Of a stretch of 64,000 bases of DNA, positions 36,798 to 44,450 are shown piece by piece (position 1 is the first letter of the stretch; every line of letters starts with the position of its first letter). The stretch is from Alistipes sp. (GTDB lineage Bacteria > Bacteroidota > Bacteroidia > Bacteroidales > Rikenellaceae). The notes beneath the pieces are model-generated. The model was not told where the DNA came from. It was given only the letters and a program-made list of their open reading frames with translations, and did no database searches. The DNA lies in NCBI GenBank assembly GCA_017559615.1, contig JAFYRB010000051.1, positions 1-64,000 on the forward strand, given 5' to 3'. The position numbers and the translations under genes were made by a program.

Positions 36798-36851
36798 TGC
36801 TTCGAGGTATTGAGAATTTAATTGAATACAATAATCTAAAACATTAATTCT

Positions 36852-39134
36852 ATGAAAATCAAAAATTTACTATTGGCGCTTCTCGCATTGCCACTATTTT
36901 TTGTGGCTTGTGATAACGACAACCCACAGGTGGATGAGATTTTGGAGCCAACAGTTGAGGTAACTGCAGGTGAGGCTACCGAGAACTCTCTTACCTTTAC
37001 AGTAGCCTCTACCGAGGCAGAGAAGGTGGCATACCTCGTAGTTGAGGGTGCGGAGGTTCCTACAGCTTCGGAGGTGTTGGCAAATGGTACCTCTATCGAG
37101 GTAAATAAGAGTGTTGCTCTTACGGCTACTGACCTTAAGGCAGAGACCGAGTACACTATCGTTGCTGCAGCGCAGAACGTAAAGGCTGTGGTGAAGGCTA
37201 CTGCTTCAATGACCACTGCAAAGGGTGGTGAGACTCCTGGTCCAGACCCAAAGCCAGAGCCTGACACAGAGGCATTTGTAGCAACTTACATCGTTACAGA
37301 CTATGCAAACGAGGAGGGTATGCATATCTACGTCTTCGAGCTCGGTGATATGGATTGGGGTAGCAACGGCTGGGGTATCGATGGCGGTACTTACTACTCT
37401 TTCGCTATCATCTCTTCGGCAAAGGGTAATGGTGTTCTTCCAAATGGAACATACTCACTCTCAAACTCTTACTCTGCTAATACTATCGTTCCTGACTACG
37501 CTTATCGTTACCAGATGGCAGATGGTACAATGGTAAACGGTTTCGAGCTTTATAAGGATGCAAACGTAGTAATCACAAATGGTAAGATTGAGGCAAACAT
37601 CGAGCTTGAGCGCGATGGCTCTATCCATAAGGTGGTGTTCGAGGGTGATCTCGCAGTTGAGGATGGCGGCAGCCAGCAGCCATCGGAGTTCGAGGCTACA
37701 CACACTGCTGATAAGTGGTTGTGGGGTGGCTCATCTAACTGGGGTAACAAGTATCAGGTTGTTGGTGAGAACTTCTCTGTAGATGTACACTTTATGCCAA
37801 GTGTTGCTTCAGAGTCGGCTATCACGGCTGGTCGCTATGCTTGGGTAAATACCACTATCTTTGGTAGCTACGCTGATGAGTTCACAACACGTACTTTGAC
37901 CGTAGATGGCGCTTCTGTGGCTGTTGATGCTGGTGAGATTACTATTAGCAACGAGGGTGAGCAGTATCACATCGAGATGACCTTGGAGGGCCGCGATGGC
38001 TTCGTATATATGATTGAGTACAACGGCAAGCTCAACGACAAGGGCGATGTTGGCGGCGAGGGTAATACTTTGGTAATCAATACTCTTGGTAAGGGCTCAT
38101 ACAACGGATCATACTACTTCTATACCTTCAAGGCTGCAGGCGATAACTTCTCATTCGACCTTGCGCTTAGCGACTACCACGCAAAGGAGGAGATTATCAA
38201 TGCAGGTACATACCAGTGTGCTCCAAGCGTAAGCTACGCAGGTAATCAGAATATGTTCTATGCCAACAACTTCAAGTATGATGGCGTGTCATATAAGCCT
38301 ACCGAGGCATCTACAATGGTTGTTGAGGGTGATGGCACAAACGTATCTATTCGTATGAACCTCGTTATGCAGTCTGGTGATGCGTTTGTTGTGACTTACA
38401 ATGGTAAGGTAGGTGGCTCGACAGCTGGTGCAGCGCCTACGAAGCTTGAGACTCCTACGCCTGTAACTATGGTATCGGGTAATGCTGTAACCGTTGGTTG
38501 GAATGAGATCGCTGGTGCGAAGGATTATACTGTAACTCTCAATGGCTCAAATGTTAAGACCGTTGGTGCAGCTTACATCACATACGACAACCTTGAGTGG
38601 GAGACAACATACACCGTATCTGTTGTTGCTAACCCTGCGGATGCAACTGCTAACAGCGCATCTGACGCAGGTACTACAACTTTCACAACCGAGGCTAACC
38701 CTGGCGGTGGTGATGAGGGTGGTAGCGATGAGCCTACATCGGAGACCACTTTGAAGTTTGTAAAGGACCTTACAAGCGTATATGGTTCGGGCTATGAGAG
38801 CTACTGCTACTATGAGCTTACATCGGGCAATGATGTTATCGGCTTCTGGATTTTCAACAACAAGAGCGATAAGTCATATCTCTACGATGGTACATATACA
38901 AATGGTACAAGCCTTAACTACGTGGCTTACAACACATCATCAGGTGTATTCATCGAGGATGTAACTATTGACGGTCAGTACATCAGCCGTACAAACAACG
39001 GTGGCTCACAGACATCAAGCACAATCGTTGTGGCAGAGCAGGGTGGCAATGTAACCATCAACCTCGACTATGTTGATGAGTACGCTACTTCACACAGCCG
39101 TACATACACTTTCAGTGGCACTATTGCTAAGTAA
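36852..39134 (+). CDS. Large surface lipoprotein with repeated beta modules and fibronectin-like domains
   Basis: A 760-residue lipoprotein (lipobox FFVAC, Cys20). After the anchor comes a fibronectin-type-III-like domain (about 33-125), a Pro/Glu linker (GPDPKPEPD), then three similar beta-rich modules (about 141-272, 279-398 and 404-527), a second fibronectin-like domain (about 532-622), a Gly/Glu linker and a fourth module (about 636-760). Each module runs from an aromatic-rich opening strand to a closing strand pattern such as HKVVFEGDLA, YMIEYNGKL, FVVTYNGKV or YTFSGTIA. No catalytic motif. Likely an exposed binding protein or adhesin; the function is inferred only from architecture. Confidence 0.75.
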   Translation: MKIKNLLLALLALPLFFVACDNDNPQVDEILEPTVEVTAGEATENSLTFTVASTEAEKVAYLVVEGAEVPTASEVLANGTSIEVNKSVALTATDLKAETEYTIVAAAQNVKAVVKATASMTTAKGGETPGPDPKPEPDTEAFVATYIVTDYANEEGMHIYVFELGDMDWGSNGWGIDGGTYYSFAIISSAKGNGVLPNGTYSLSNSYSANTIVPDYAYRYQMADGTMVNGFELYKDANVVITNGKIEANIELERDGSIHKVVFEGDLAVEDGGSQQPSEFEATHTADKWLWGGSSNWGNKYQVVGENFSVDVHFMPSVASESAITAGRYAWVNTTIFGSYADEFTTRTLTVDGASVAVDAGEITISNEGEQYHIEMTLEGRDGFVYMIEYNGKLNDKGDVGGEGNTLVINTLGKGSYNGSYYFYTFKAAGDNFSFDLALSDYHAKEEIINAGTYQCAPSVSYAGNQNMFYANNFKYDGVSYKPTEASTMVVEGDGTNVSIRMNLVMQSGDAFVVTYNGKVGGSTAGAAPTKLETPTPVTMVSGNAVTVGWNEIAGAKDYTVTLNGSNVKTVGAAYITYDNLEWETTYTVSVVANPADATANSASDAGTTTFTTEANPGGGDEGGSDEPTSETTLKFVKDLTSVYGSGYESYCYYELTSGNDVIGFWIFNNKSDKSYLYDGTYTNGTSLNYVAYNTSSGVFIEDVTIDGQYISRTNNGGSQTSSTIVVAEQGGNVTINLDYVDEYATSHSRTYTFSGTIAK

Positions 39135-39154
39135 TCTGCAAGTATTATTGACTT

Positions 39155-39189
39155 GAGGTTGGCTATGAATGTAGCCAACCTCTTTTTTT
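39155..39189 (+). terminator. Terminator of the 760-residue lipoprotein gene
   Basis: GAGGTTGGCTA and TAGCCAACCTC form a perfect stem (39155-39182) followed by seven T residues. Confidence 0.9.
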
Positions 39190-39199
39190 GCGCATATGT

Positions 39200-39217
39200 G
39201 CATACGACATAAATATG
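39200..39217 (+). repeat. 18-base motif shared with 44118-44135
   Basis: GCATACGACATAAATATG here and GCATACGGCATAAATATG at 44118-44135 differ at one position. It overlaps the start of the 39212-39228 motif, and a 9-base direct repeat GCATATGTG (39192 and 39228) flanks it. Candidate operator upstream of the promoter at 39248. Confidence 0.5.
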
Positions 39218-39228
39218 CTAATATTTTG
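39212..39228 (+). repeat. AT-rich 17-base motif shared with 36754-36770
   Basis: Second copy of the motif described at 36754-36770, one mismatch. Here it ends 20 bases upstream of the TTG of the promoter rather than overlapping it. Confidence 0.5.
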
Positions 39229-39247
39229 CATATGTGAGCATTTAAAT

Positions 39248-39277
39248 TTGGAGTGGATGATATTTTTACTATCTTTG
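39248..39277 (+). promoter_or_regulatory. Promoter of the 473-residue lipoprotein gene
   Basis: TTG (39248-39250) and TATCTTTG (39270-39277) with 19 bases between, an excellent match. Leader about 95 bases. Confidence 0.8.
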
Positions 39278-39378
39278 TGCTCGCTAAAAATGCTATTAGT
39301 TGCTGATTAATAGCAATATAGCACTTCTATTGGCAAAAAAGAGAACAACGAATATAACTTATATACACAAACAATTTT

Positions 39379-40800
39379 ATGAAAAACACTATCAAAGTTT
39401 TAATGTGTGCAATCCTCGCTTTTGCATTTGTGGGTTGTACAGAGGGTGGTGGCGATGATAATAAGAATCGTCTTGCTACACCTAATTTCTCTCTCCGAGC
39501 AGATGGCAATGAGATTACAGTATCGTGGGAGGAGGTAGATGGCGCTGCTTACTACGAGGTAACTCTTGATCCAGGTTCTATCGTAAAGACTGATAAGACT
39601 ATCCACAAGTTCTCAGAGCTTCAGTACAGCACAGAGTATAAGGTATCTGTACGTGCTATCGCTACTGATGCTGCAAACAACTCAAATGTTGATGTAAAGA
39701 AGATTAAGACTGCTGAGCGCATCGTTCCACAGTATCGTGAGTTCTATCCTCAGTATGGTGCTGCGCCAACTGCAATCTCAAACAATGGCCGTTGGGTTGT
39801 TGGTGGTAATGACCGTTGCGGTTATGTTCTCGACCTCTCGACTGACAAGATGGTTGAGTTCGCAAGCGCAGAGTTCTATGATGTTGCTGACGATGGTACA
39901 GCCGTAGGTTCTGACCACTCGGAGAATGTGGATGGTGATGCTGCTATCCTTATCGGTGATAAGATGGTTAAGATTGACCTTTCAGAGCTTGCTTCAAGCT
40001 ATGGTATGAGCTGCGCAACAGGTATCACTCCTGATGGTGAGTATGTTGTAGGTTGGTATTGGGAGTATGACGAGAGTAGCTACTACTCACAGCAGTATGG
40101 TATGGTTATTCCTTTCTGCTACGATGTTATTAAGAATAAGGTTACTGTTCCAGAGGCTGGTAACCGTCTTTATAACGATGTTGCTGCAACAGCTATCAAG
40201 GCTGTGGCTCCAGATCGCACTTTGCTTGGTTACGAGCAGTCACAGGGTATCTACTCTATTGTTTGGGCCGACGAGTACACTCCATTTGAGTACGTTCTCT
40301 TCGAGTATGACGAGCAGTATAACCCTGTATATGGCTTCGGTGATACACAGAATCTCTTCTCACAGACAGGTCGTTATATCTATGGTAAGGCTGTTGACTA
40401 TGCGGCTGGTCAGGCATTCGTGGCTGCTGCTTATGACCGTGAGACACAGTCTCTTATGACTTTCACAGGTGGCTCTGTTACAGCTATGAGCGATGATGGT
40501 ATCGCATTCATTAACGATGTTCCTTACTACCTCGGTACTACATCTTATGTTGTTGATGTTACTAAGGGTGAGCCTTACGAGTGGATTGAGTTTGAGGAGT
40601 GGGTATTCGATGAGCACGATGTTGATATCGCATCATTCGAGCCAACAACTGATACAGATGATACAGATGGCCTCTTGTTGGAGGGTGTAATCACCGTTGC
40701 AGTATCGGAGAATGGTCGTGTAATAGTAGGTATGACCAACACAGATATGGGTTGGTTGACCTATGTAGTAGACCTCGATGGCGCTCCAGTAAACGAGTAA
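39379..40800 (+). CDS. Lipoprotein with fibronectin-like domain and HAF-like repeat region
   Basis: A 473-residue lipoprotein (lipobox FVGC, Cys20). Residues about 32-115 form a fibronectin-type-III-like domain (LATPNFSLRADGNEITVSWE). The rest has repeating strands resembling extracellular HAF-type propeller repeats: AISNNGRWVVGG, VADDGTAVGS, ITPDGEYVVGW, VSENGRVIVGM. No enzyme motif. It shares the style of the neighbouring 760-residue lipoprotein and has its own strong promoter and terminator. Function unknown; probably a surface binding protein. Confidence 0.75.
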   Translation: MKNTIKVLMCAILAFAFVGCTEGGGDDNKNRLATPNFSLRADGNEITVSWEEVDGAAYYEVTLDPGSIVKTDKTIHKFSELQYSTEYKVSVRAIATDAANNSNVDVKKIKTAERIVPQYREFYPQYGAAPTAISNNGRWVVGGNDRCGYVLDLSTDKMVEFASAEFYDVADDGTAVGSDHSENVDGDAAILIGDKMVKIDLSELASSYGMSCATGITPDGEYVVGWYWEYDESSYYSQQYGMVIPFCYDVIKNKVTVPEAGNRLYNDVAATAIKAVAPDRTLLGYEQSQGIYSIVWADEYTPFEYVLFEYDEQYNPVYGFGDTQNLFSQTGRYIYGKAVDYAAGQAFVAAAYDRETQSLMTFTGGSVTAMSDDGIAFINDVPYYLGTTSYVVDVTKGEPYEWIEFEEWVFDEHDVDIASFEPTTDTDDTDGLLLEGVITVAVSENGRVIVGMTNTDMGWLTYVVDLDGAPVNE

Positions 40801-40811
40801 TCTCGGAAACG

Positions 40812-40850
40812 AAAAAATAGCGATAGTGGATTTCACTATCGCTATTTTTT
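40812..40850. terminator. Bidirectional terminator between convergent genes
   Basis: A perfect 17-base-pair stem from AAAAAATAGCGATAGTG to CACTATCGCTATTTTTT with a five-base loop. Runs of six A and six T make it work for both the plus-strand lipoprotein gene and the minus-strand TonB receptor gene. Confidence 0.92.
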
Positions 40851-40870
40851 CGTGCCTATATCACTGATAT

Positions 40871-43800
40871 TTAGAATACTACGCGGATGCCAATCTGCAT
40901 ATGCCAGCGTGAAGATATCTCGTTTAGCGTATATTCAGCGCCTGTGAACTTATATACAGGGCGGTAACCACCATCCACCTCCTTAAGCTCCGTAACGGTG
41001 ATAGGCGACAGCGACCAATTTGAGGTGCGGTGTACAAGGCCCCACGAGCGTGAGATAAGGTTCGAGAGGTTGAGAATGTCGAGTGATAGCTCTACGCGGC
41101 GGTCACTCTTCTTATCGAAGTAGAACGACTGTGCAACGTGTAGATCGAGGCGATGTACGAATGGCAATGAGTGAGAGTTGCGCTCGGCAAACTTACCACG
41201 ATTAGCGCTAAGGTACTTATCGTCGTTGATATAGTTGTTGAATGCCGCTGCCGAGGTGTCATCGGCCCAAAGCATAGACTCCATCTCGCTCTCCATAGGG
41301 ATGTAAATCAGTGAGTTACCCTTCGAGGTATCGCCATTTACATCTCTGTTATTCGCGTACGTGAGCGAGTAGTGGTCGCCCGAATAGCCATTGTAGAGAA
41401 GCATTGCGTTTGTGCCGAAGAGTCCATAACGGCGTGTGTATGAGATAGATGCTACGACCTTGTGAGGGAACTCATAAATCGAGCTACTCAACTCTGGCGA
41501 GTTGCTATTCGCAGCGTAGGTACGTCCCCAATTTGTTGATGACTGTGCAGAAACACCATCGTTGATGCTCTTCGACTGTGAGTAGGTGTATGCTGCAGTG
41601 AGGTTGAGGCCCTCGAGTGTGCCTGCGAAGTGGTACTCGGCACGCGCTGTTGCCGACCACGAGTAGCCCTTATTCGTGTTACCAAGACGATATACAGCAG
41701 AGTAGTTCTTGGTGTTTGATGTGTAGTAAGTTGCTGATGTTAAGCTATCTGCGCCACCTACGAACAATCTTTTGCCGCTATCTTCGGCAATAAGATTCTC
41801 GACAATTGCGTTGTTCAGGCCCTTGGTGTAGTCGGCATCAAGGCTCGCAACAAGGCCACCTACACGATACTCCGCACCCAATGCTACGCGGAAGACCTGT
41901 GGGTAGCGGAAGCCATTCTCCACAACGTCAATCGAAGGGTTACTCTGCTTGCCAATAGCCTCAGGGTTGAGCGTAAAATCTGGCGTTGGGGTATCTGCCG
42001 AGTTGTTCACCGTAACACTCATCGAGCGCATACCATTATTCTGGTAGCAGTTCGCAAGCCATACGAATGGAATGCGGCCCGTATATACTCCAGCGCTGGC
42101 GCGTAACTTGAGGTTTTTCAATGGGTTAAGCTCAATACCTACGCGTGGCGAAAGGAGTATCTGAATGCGAGGAATATTGCCAACTCGAACGTCATACTTT
42201 GCTGCAATCTCGCTCTCGTTGAAGCTCTCGTTAACGCCTATTTTGTCGAACATTACGGGAATGTCGGCGCGGAGTCCAAACGAGAATTTGCCAAGATGCG
42301 AAAGTCGTATCTCATCCTGCGCATAAAGGGCAAACTGTCCTGTGGTCATTGGAGGATTGCGCTTGCCATCTGCGAAGTATCCATACTGATATTTCGAGGC
42401 GTTATCGGCAAGGAAATCATCCAAAGATGCGTAGGTGTAGGAGCCGCGAGCATTGGCCAGATAGAGGTTGTCGGCACGATAGATTTCGTTCGATGTTCCG
42501 AACGTAATCTCCTGATTACCACGCCATAACGTCACGTCATCGCTGATGATAAAGACATCCTGCTTAAGCATATTGCGTCCCGAATATGGGCTTGTGCCGA
42601 TGACCGCAGTGCCATTGCCACGCTCACCCAAGGAGTTGATTGTTACTGCGGGCAGACTCTCCGGTGTTGTGCGGCCATCCTGCTGGTAGGTATATCCCAC
42701 GCGGAGGTCATTCGAACCGCCCTCGAAAGATGAGTTAAGCTCGGCAACTACGGAGTGTGTGCGGCTGATGTTCGTGTACTCCGCACCTGTGAAATAGAAT
42801 GTCTGTGCGCTATTGGATGAGGCATCTGCATCGGCGTGTAACATATTGTAGCGCAACGACATATGGTTTTTGTTGTTGATATTCCAGTCGAGGCGTGCTA
42901 CGGCAGAACCCGTCAGCGCAAGAAGATTATTTAGACCATAACCACCGCCATCGTAGCCTGTCAAAGCCTCGTAGCGCTCCGAAATTGCCTTCGCCTCCTC
43001 GAGTGTTACAGCCGAAACACTGCTGCCAGGGTAGTTGGTCGTAGGTGTGCTGTTGCGGTTAAACTCTCCCGCAGCGAAGAAGAATAATTTATTCTTAACT
43101 ATTGGTCCTCCGAGAGTTACGCCCACGATGTTGGTCATCTGCTCCGATAGGCGAGTGCGCTTCGTAACCTCCTTTCCTGGTGTTGTGCCCCAGAACTCCT
43201 CGTTATTAAAATAGGTATAGGCCGAACCCTTGAACTCGTTATCACCAGAGCGTGTAACAGCCTTAATAGCACCTCCAGTAAAGCCGCTTTCGCGAACGTC
43301 AATGGTTGATGTAGAGATAGTTACGTTGCTGATGGCGTCGATAGGAATAGGGTTTGCTTGTGTGAGTGAGCCAATCATTCCCGTTGTGCCAAGACCATAG
43401 ATATCGGCCGAAGATGTGCCGTCAATAGTGAATGAGTTGTAGCGCGTACTCTGGCCACCGAGGATGATGCCTCCCGATGCTGGAGAAACTGATGATGAGA
43501 GGAGGTTTGCGAGGTCGTAAATCGAGCGGTCGATGGATGGTATACCCTCCATATCGTCACGGCTGAAGGTTGTTCCGTTTTTCGCTACGGCAGAACCAAT
43601 GACGATAACATCATCTACGGCCAACGACGACTCAACAAGTGTTGTGTTGAGAGTTTCATTACTATTTAATAGTAGGTTTAAATCGTTGTAAATTACGCTA
43701 TTATATCCGATATAGGCAATAGTGATGGTGTATGGGCCTCCTACGCGCATACCATTAATAACGAAGTGTCCTTCGCTATTCGTAATTGTTCCATATTGCG

Positions 43801-43954
43801 TACCAGAAGGTGTGTGGAGTGCTACGATTGTAGCTCCAACAAGAGGGGTGTTGTCGTTTGTGGTTACCTGACCTCGGATCGCCGATGTAGTAACCTGCGC
43901 AGTCGACACTGCCACGACAAGAAGCAGTGCGACAGTTAAAAGCAGTCGCTTCAT
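40871..43954 (-). CDS. Oar-like TonB-dependent outer-membrane receptor
   Basis: A 1027-residue outer-membrane protein: signal peptide to about residue 19 (AVSTAQ), a carboxypeptidase-regulatory-like domain (about 24-110, IRGQVTTNDNTPLVGATIVA), a plug region (about 115-235), and a long beta-barrel. The style, with a Carboxypep-reg domain and no SusD partner, is that of Oar-type receptors rather than SusC. Substrate unknown; Oar homologues transport peptides or proteins in some Bacteroidota and myxobacteria. Diverges from the SusC gene across a 496-base gap. Confidence 0.88.
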   Translation of the reverse strand: MKRLLLTVALLLVVAVSTAQVTTSAIRGQVTTNDNTPLVGATIVALHTPSGTQYGTITNSEGHFVINGMRVGGPYTITIAYIGYNSVIYNDLNLLLNSNETLNTTLVESSLAVDDVIVIGSAVAKNGTTFSRDDMEGIPSIDRSIYDLANLLSSSVSPASGGIILGGQSTRYNSFTIDGTSSADIYGLGTTGMIGSLTQANPIPIDAISNVTISTSTIDVRESGFTGGAIKAVTRSGDNEFKGSAYTYFNNEEFWGTTPGKEVTKRTRLSEQMTNIVGVTLGGPIVKNKLFFFAAGEFNRNSTPTTNYPGSSVSAVTLEEAKAISERYEALTGYDGGGYGLNNLLALTGSAVARLDWNINNKNHMSLRYNMLHADADASSNSAQTFYFTGAEYTNISRTHSVVAELNSSFEGGSNDLRVGYTYQQDGRTTPESLPAVTINSLGERGNGTAVIGTSPYSGRNMLKQDVFIISDDVTLWRGNQEITFGTSNEIYRADNLYLANARGSYTYASLDDFLADNASKYQYGYFADGKRNPPMTTGQFALYAQDEIRLSHLGKFSFGLRADIPVMFDKIGVNESFNESEIAAKYDVRVGNIPRIQILLSPRVGIELNPLKNLKLRASAGVYTGRIPFVWLANCYQNNGMRSMSVTVNNSADTPTPDFTLNPEAIGKQSNPSIDVVENGFRYPQVFRVALGAEYRVGGLVASLDADYTKGLNNAIVENLIAEDSGKRLFVGGADSLTSATYYTSNTKNYSAVYRLGNTNKGYSWSATARAEYHFAGTLEGLNLTAAYTYSQSKSINDGVSAQSSTNWGRTYAANSNSPELSSSIYEFPHKVVASISYTRRYGLFGTNAMLLYNGYSGDHYSLTYANNRDVNGDTSKGNSLIYIPMESEMESMLWADDTSAAAFNNYINDDKYLSANRGKFAERNSHSLPFVHRLDLHVAQSFYFDKKSDRRVELSLDILNLSNLISRSWGLVHRTSNWSLSPITVTELKEVDGGYRPVYKFTGAEYTLNEISSRWHMQIGIRVVF

Positions 43955-44027
43955 AGGTTGAGATTTAGGGACACTATTTATGTGTCAGGTTAGAGATTAG
44001 GCAATGCCCTCGTGGCATTAGCGAGTG

Positions 44028-44035
44028 CAAATATA
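44028..44035 (-). promoter_or_regulatory. -7 element of the Oar-like receptor gene
   Basis: TATATTTG on the minus strand, about 75 bases before the ATG at 43954. No TTG at the usual spacing. The leader contains a small stem AATGCC/GGCATT (44003-44019). Confidence 0.5.
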
Positions 44036-44117
44036 ATAAATTTTTTCGGTTGGTGTATCCGAATTTTAGATTTTTCCTCAAAATGAGTATTTTTACTTAA
44101 TCTCGAGAAAAAAAGTT

Positions 44118-44135
44118 GCATACGGCATAAATATG
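44118..44135 (+). repeat. 18-base motif shared with 39200-39217
   Basis: GCATACGGCATAAATATG, one mismatch to the copy at 39200-39217. It lies about 150 bases upstream of the susC promoter, in the gap shared with the Oar-like gene. Confidence 0.5.
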
Positions 44136-44285
44136 AATTTCGTCTTTTTGTGGCTCTGTTTTGTGCTGTTAAAATGGCCTTCTGTGCTGTTATTGGCGGA
44201 AAAATCAAAATTATCCTCGCTTCGAAAATTGAAAAGTAGGGTGGTGATTATCGTGCTAAAACGAAAAAAACAGAGCGATTTCTTT

Positions 44286-44315
44286 GCTAATTCAATTAAT
44301 TGGGTTATCTTTGTG
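44286..44315 (+). promoter_or_regulatory. Promoter of the susC-susD operon
   Basis: TTG (44286-44288) and TATCTTTG (44308-44315) with 19 bases between. The leader to the ATG at 44451 is about 130 bases. Confidence 0.8.
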
Positions 44316-44346
44316 CAATTAACTTATGCCCACATTGTGCCCATAC

Positions 44347-44403
44347 CATTGCAGTATGCGCCGATATAGCAATGTAAAAGTCACTACGTGAGGCGTAATG
44401 TGA
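44347..44403 (+). promoter_or_regulatory. Two stem-loops in the susC leader
   Basis: CATTGC and GCAATG pair across 44347-44374, and TCACTACG pairs with CGTAATGTGA (two-base bulge) across 44381-44403. Both lie within the roughly 130-base untranslated leader of susC. Confidence 0.45.
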
Positions 44404-44450
44404 AGAAAAAACTTTAATAACTTTATACAAATTTTTTTCACTTAAAACTA

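Noticed and set aside
39192..39237. GCATATGTG direct repeats as a mobile-element footprint
   Set aside because: No terminal inverted repeats or transposase nearby; more likely regulatory.
43990..44208. 72-codon minus-strand open frame in the same gap
   Set aside because: Covers the -7 element and leader of the Oar-like gene; product looks like random AT-rich translation.
44133..44369. 78-codon open frame in the susC upstream gap
   Set aside because: It spans the susC promoter and its product has no signal-peptide pattern or homology I recognise; more likely non-coding.
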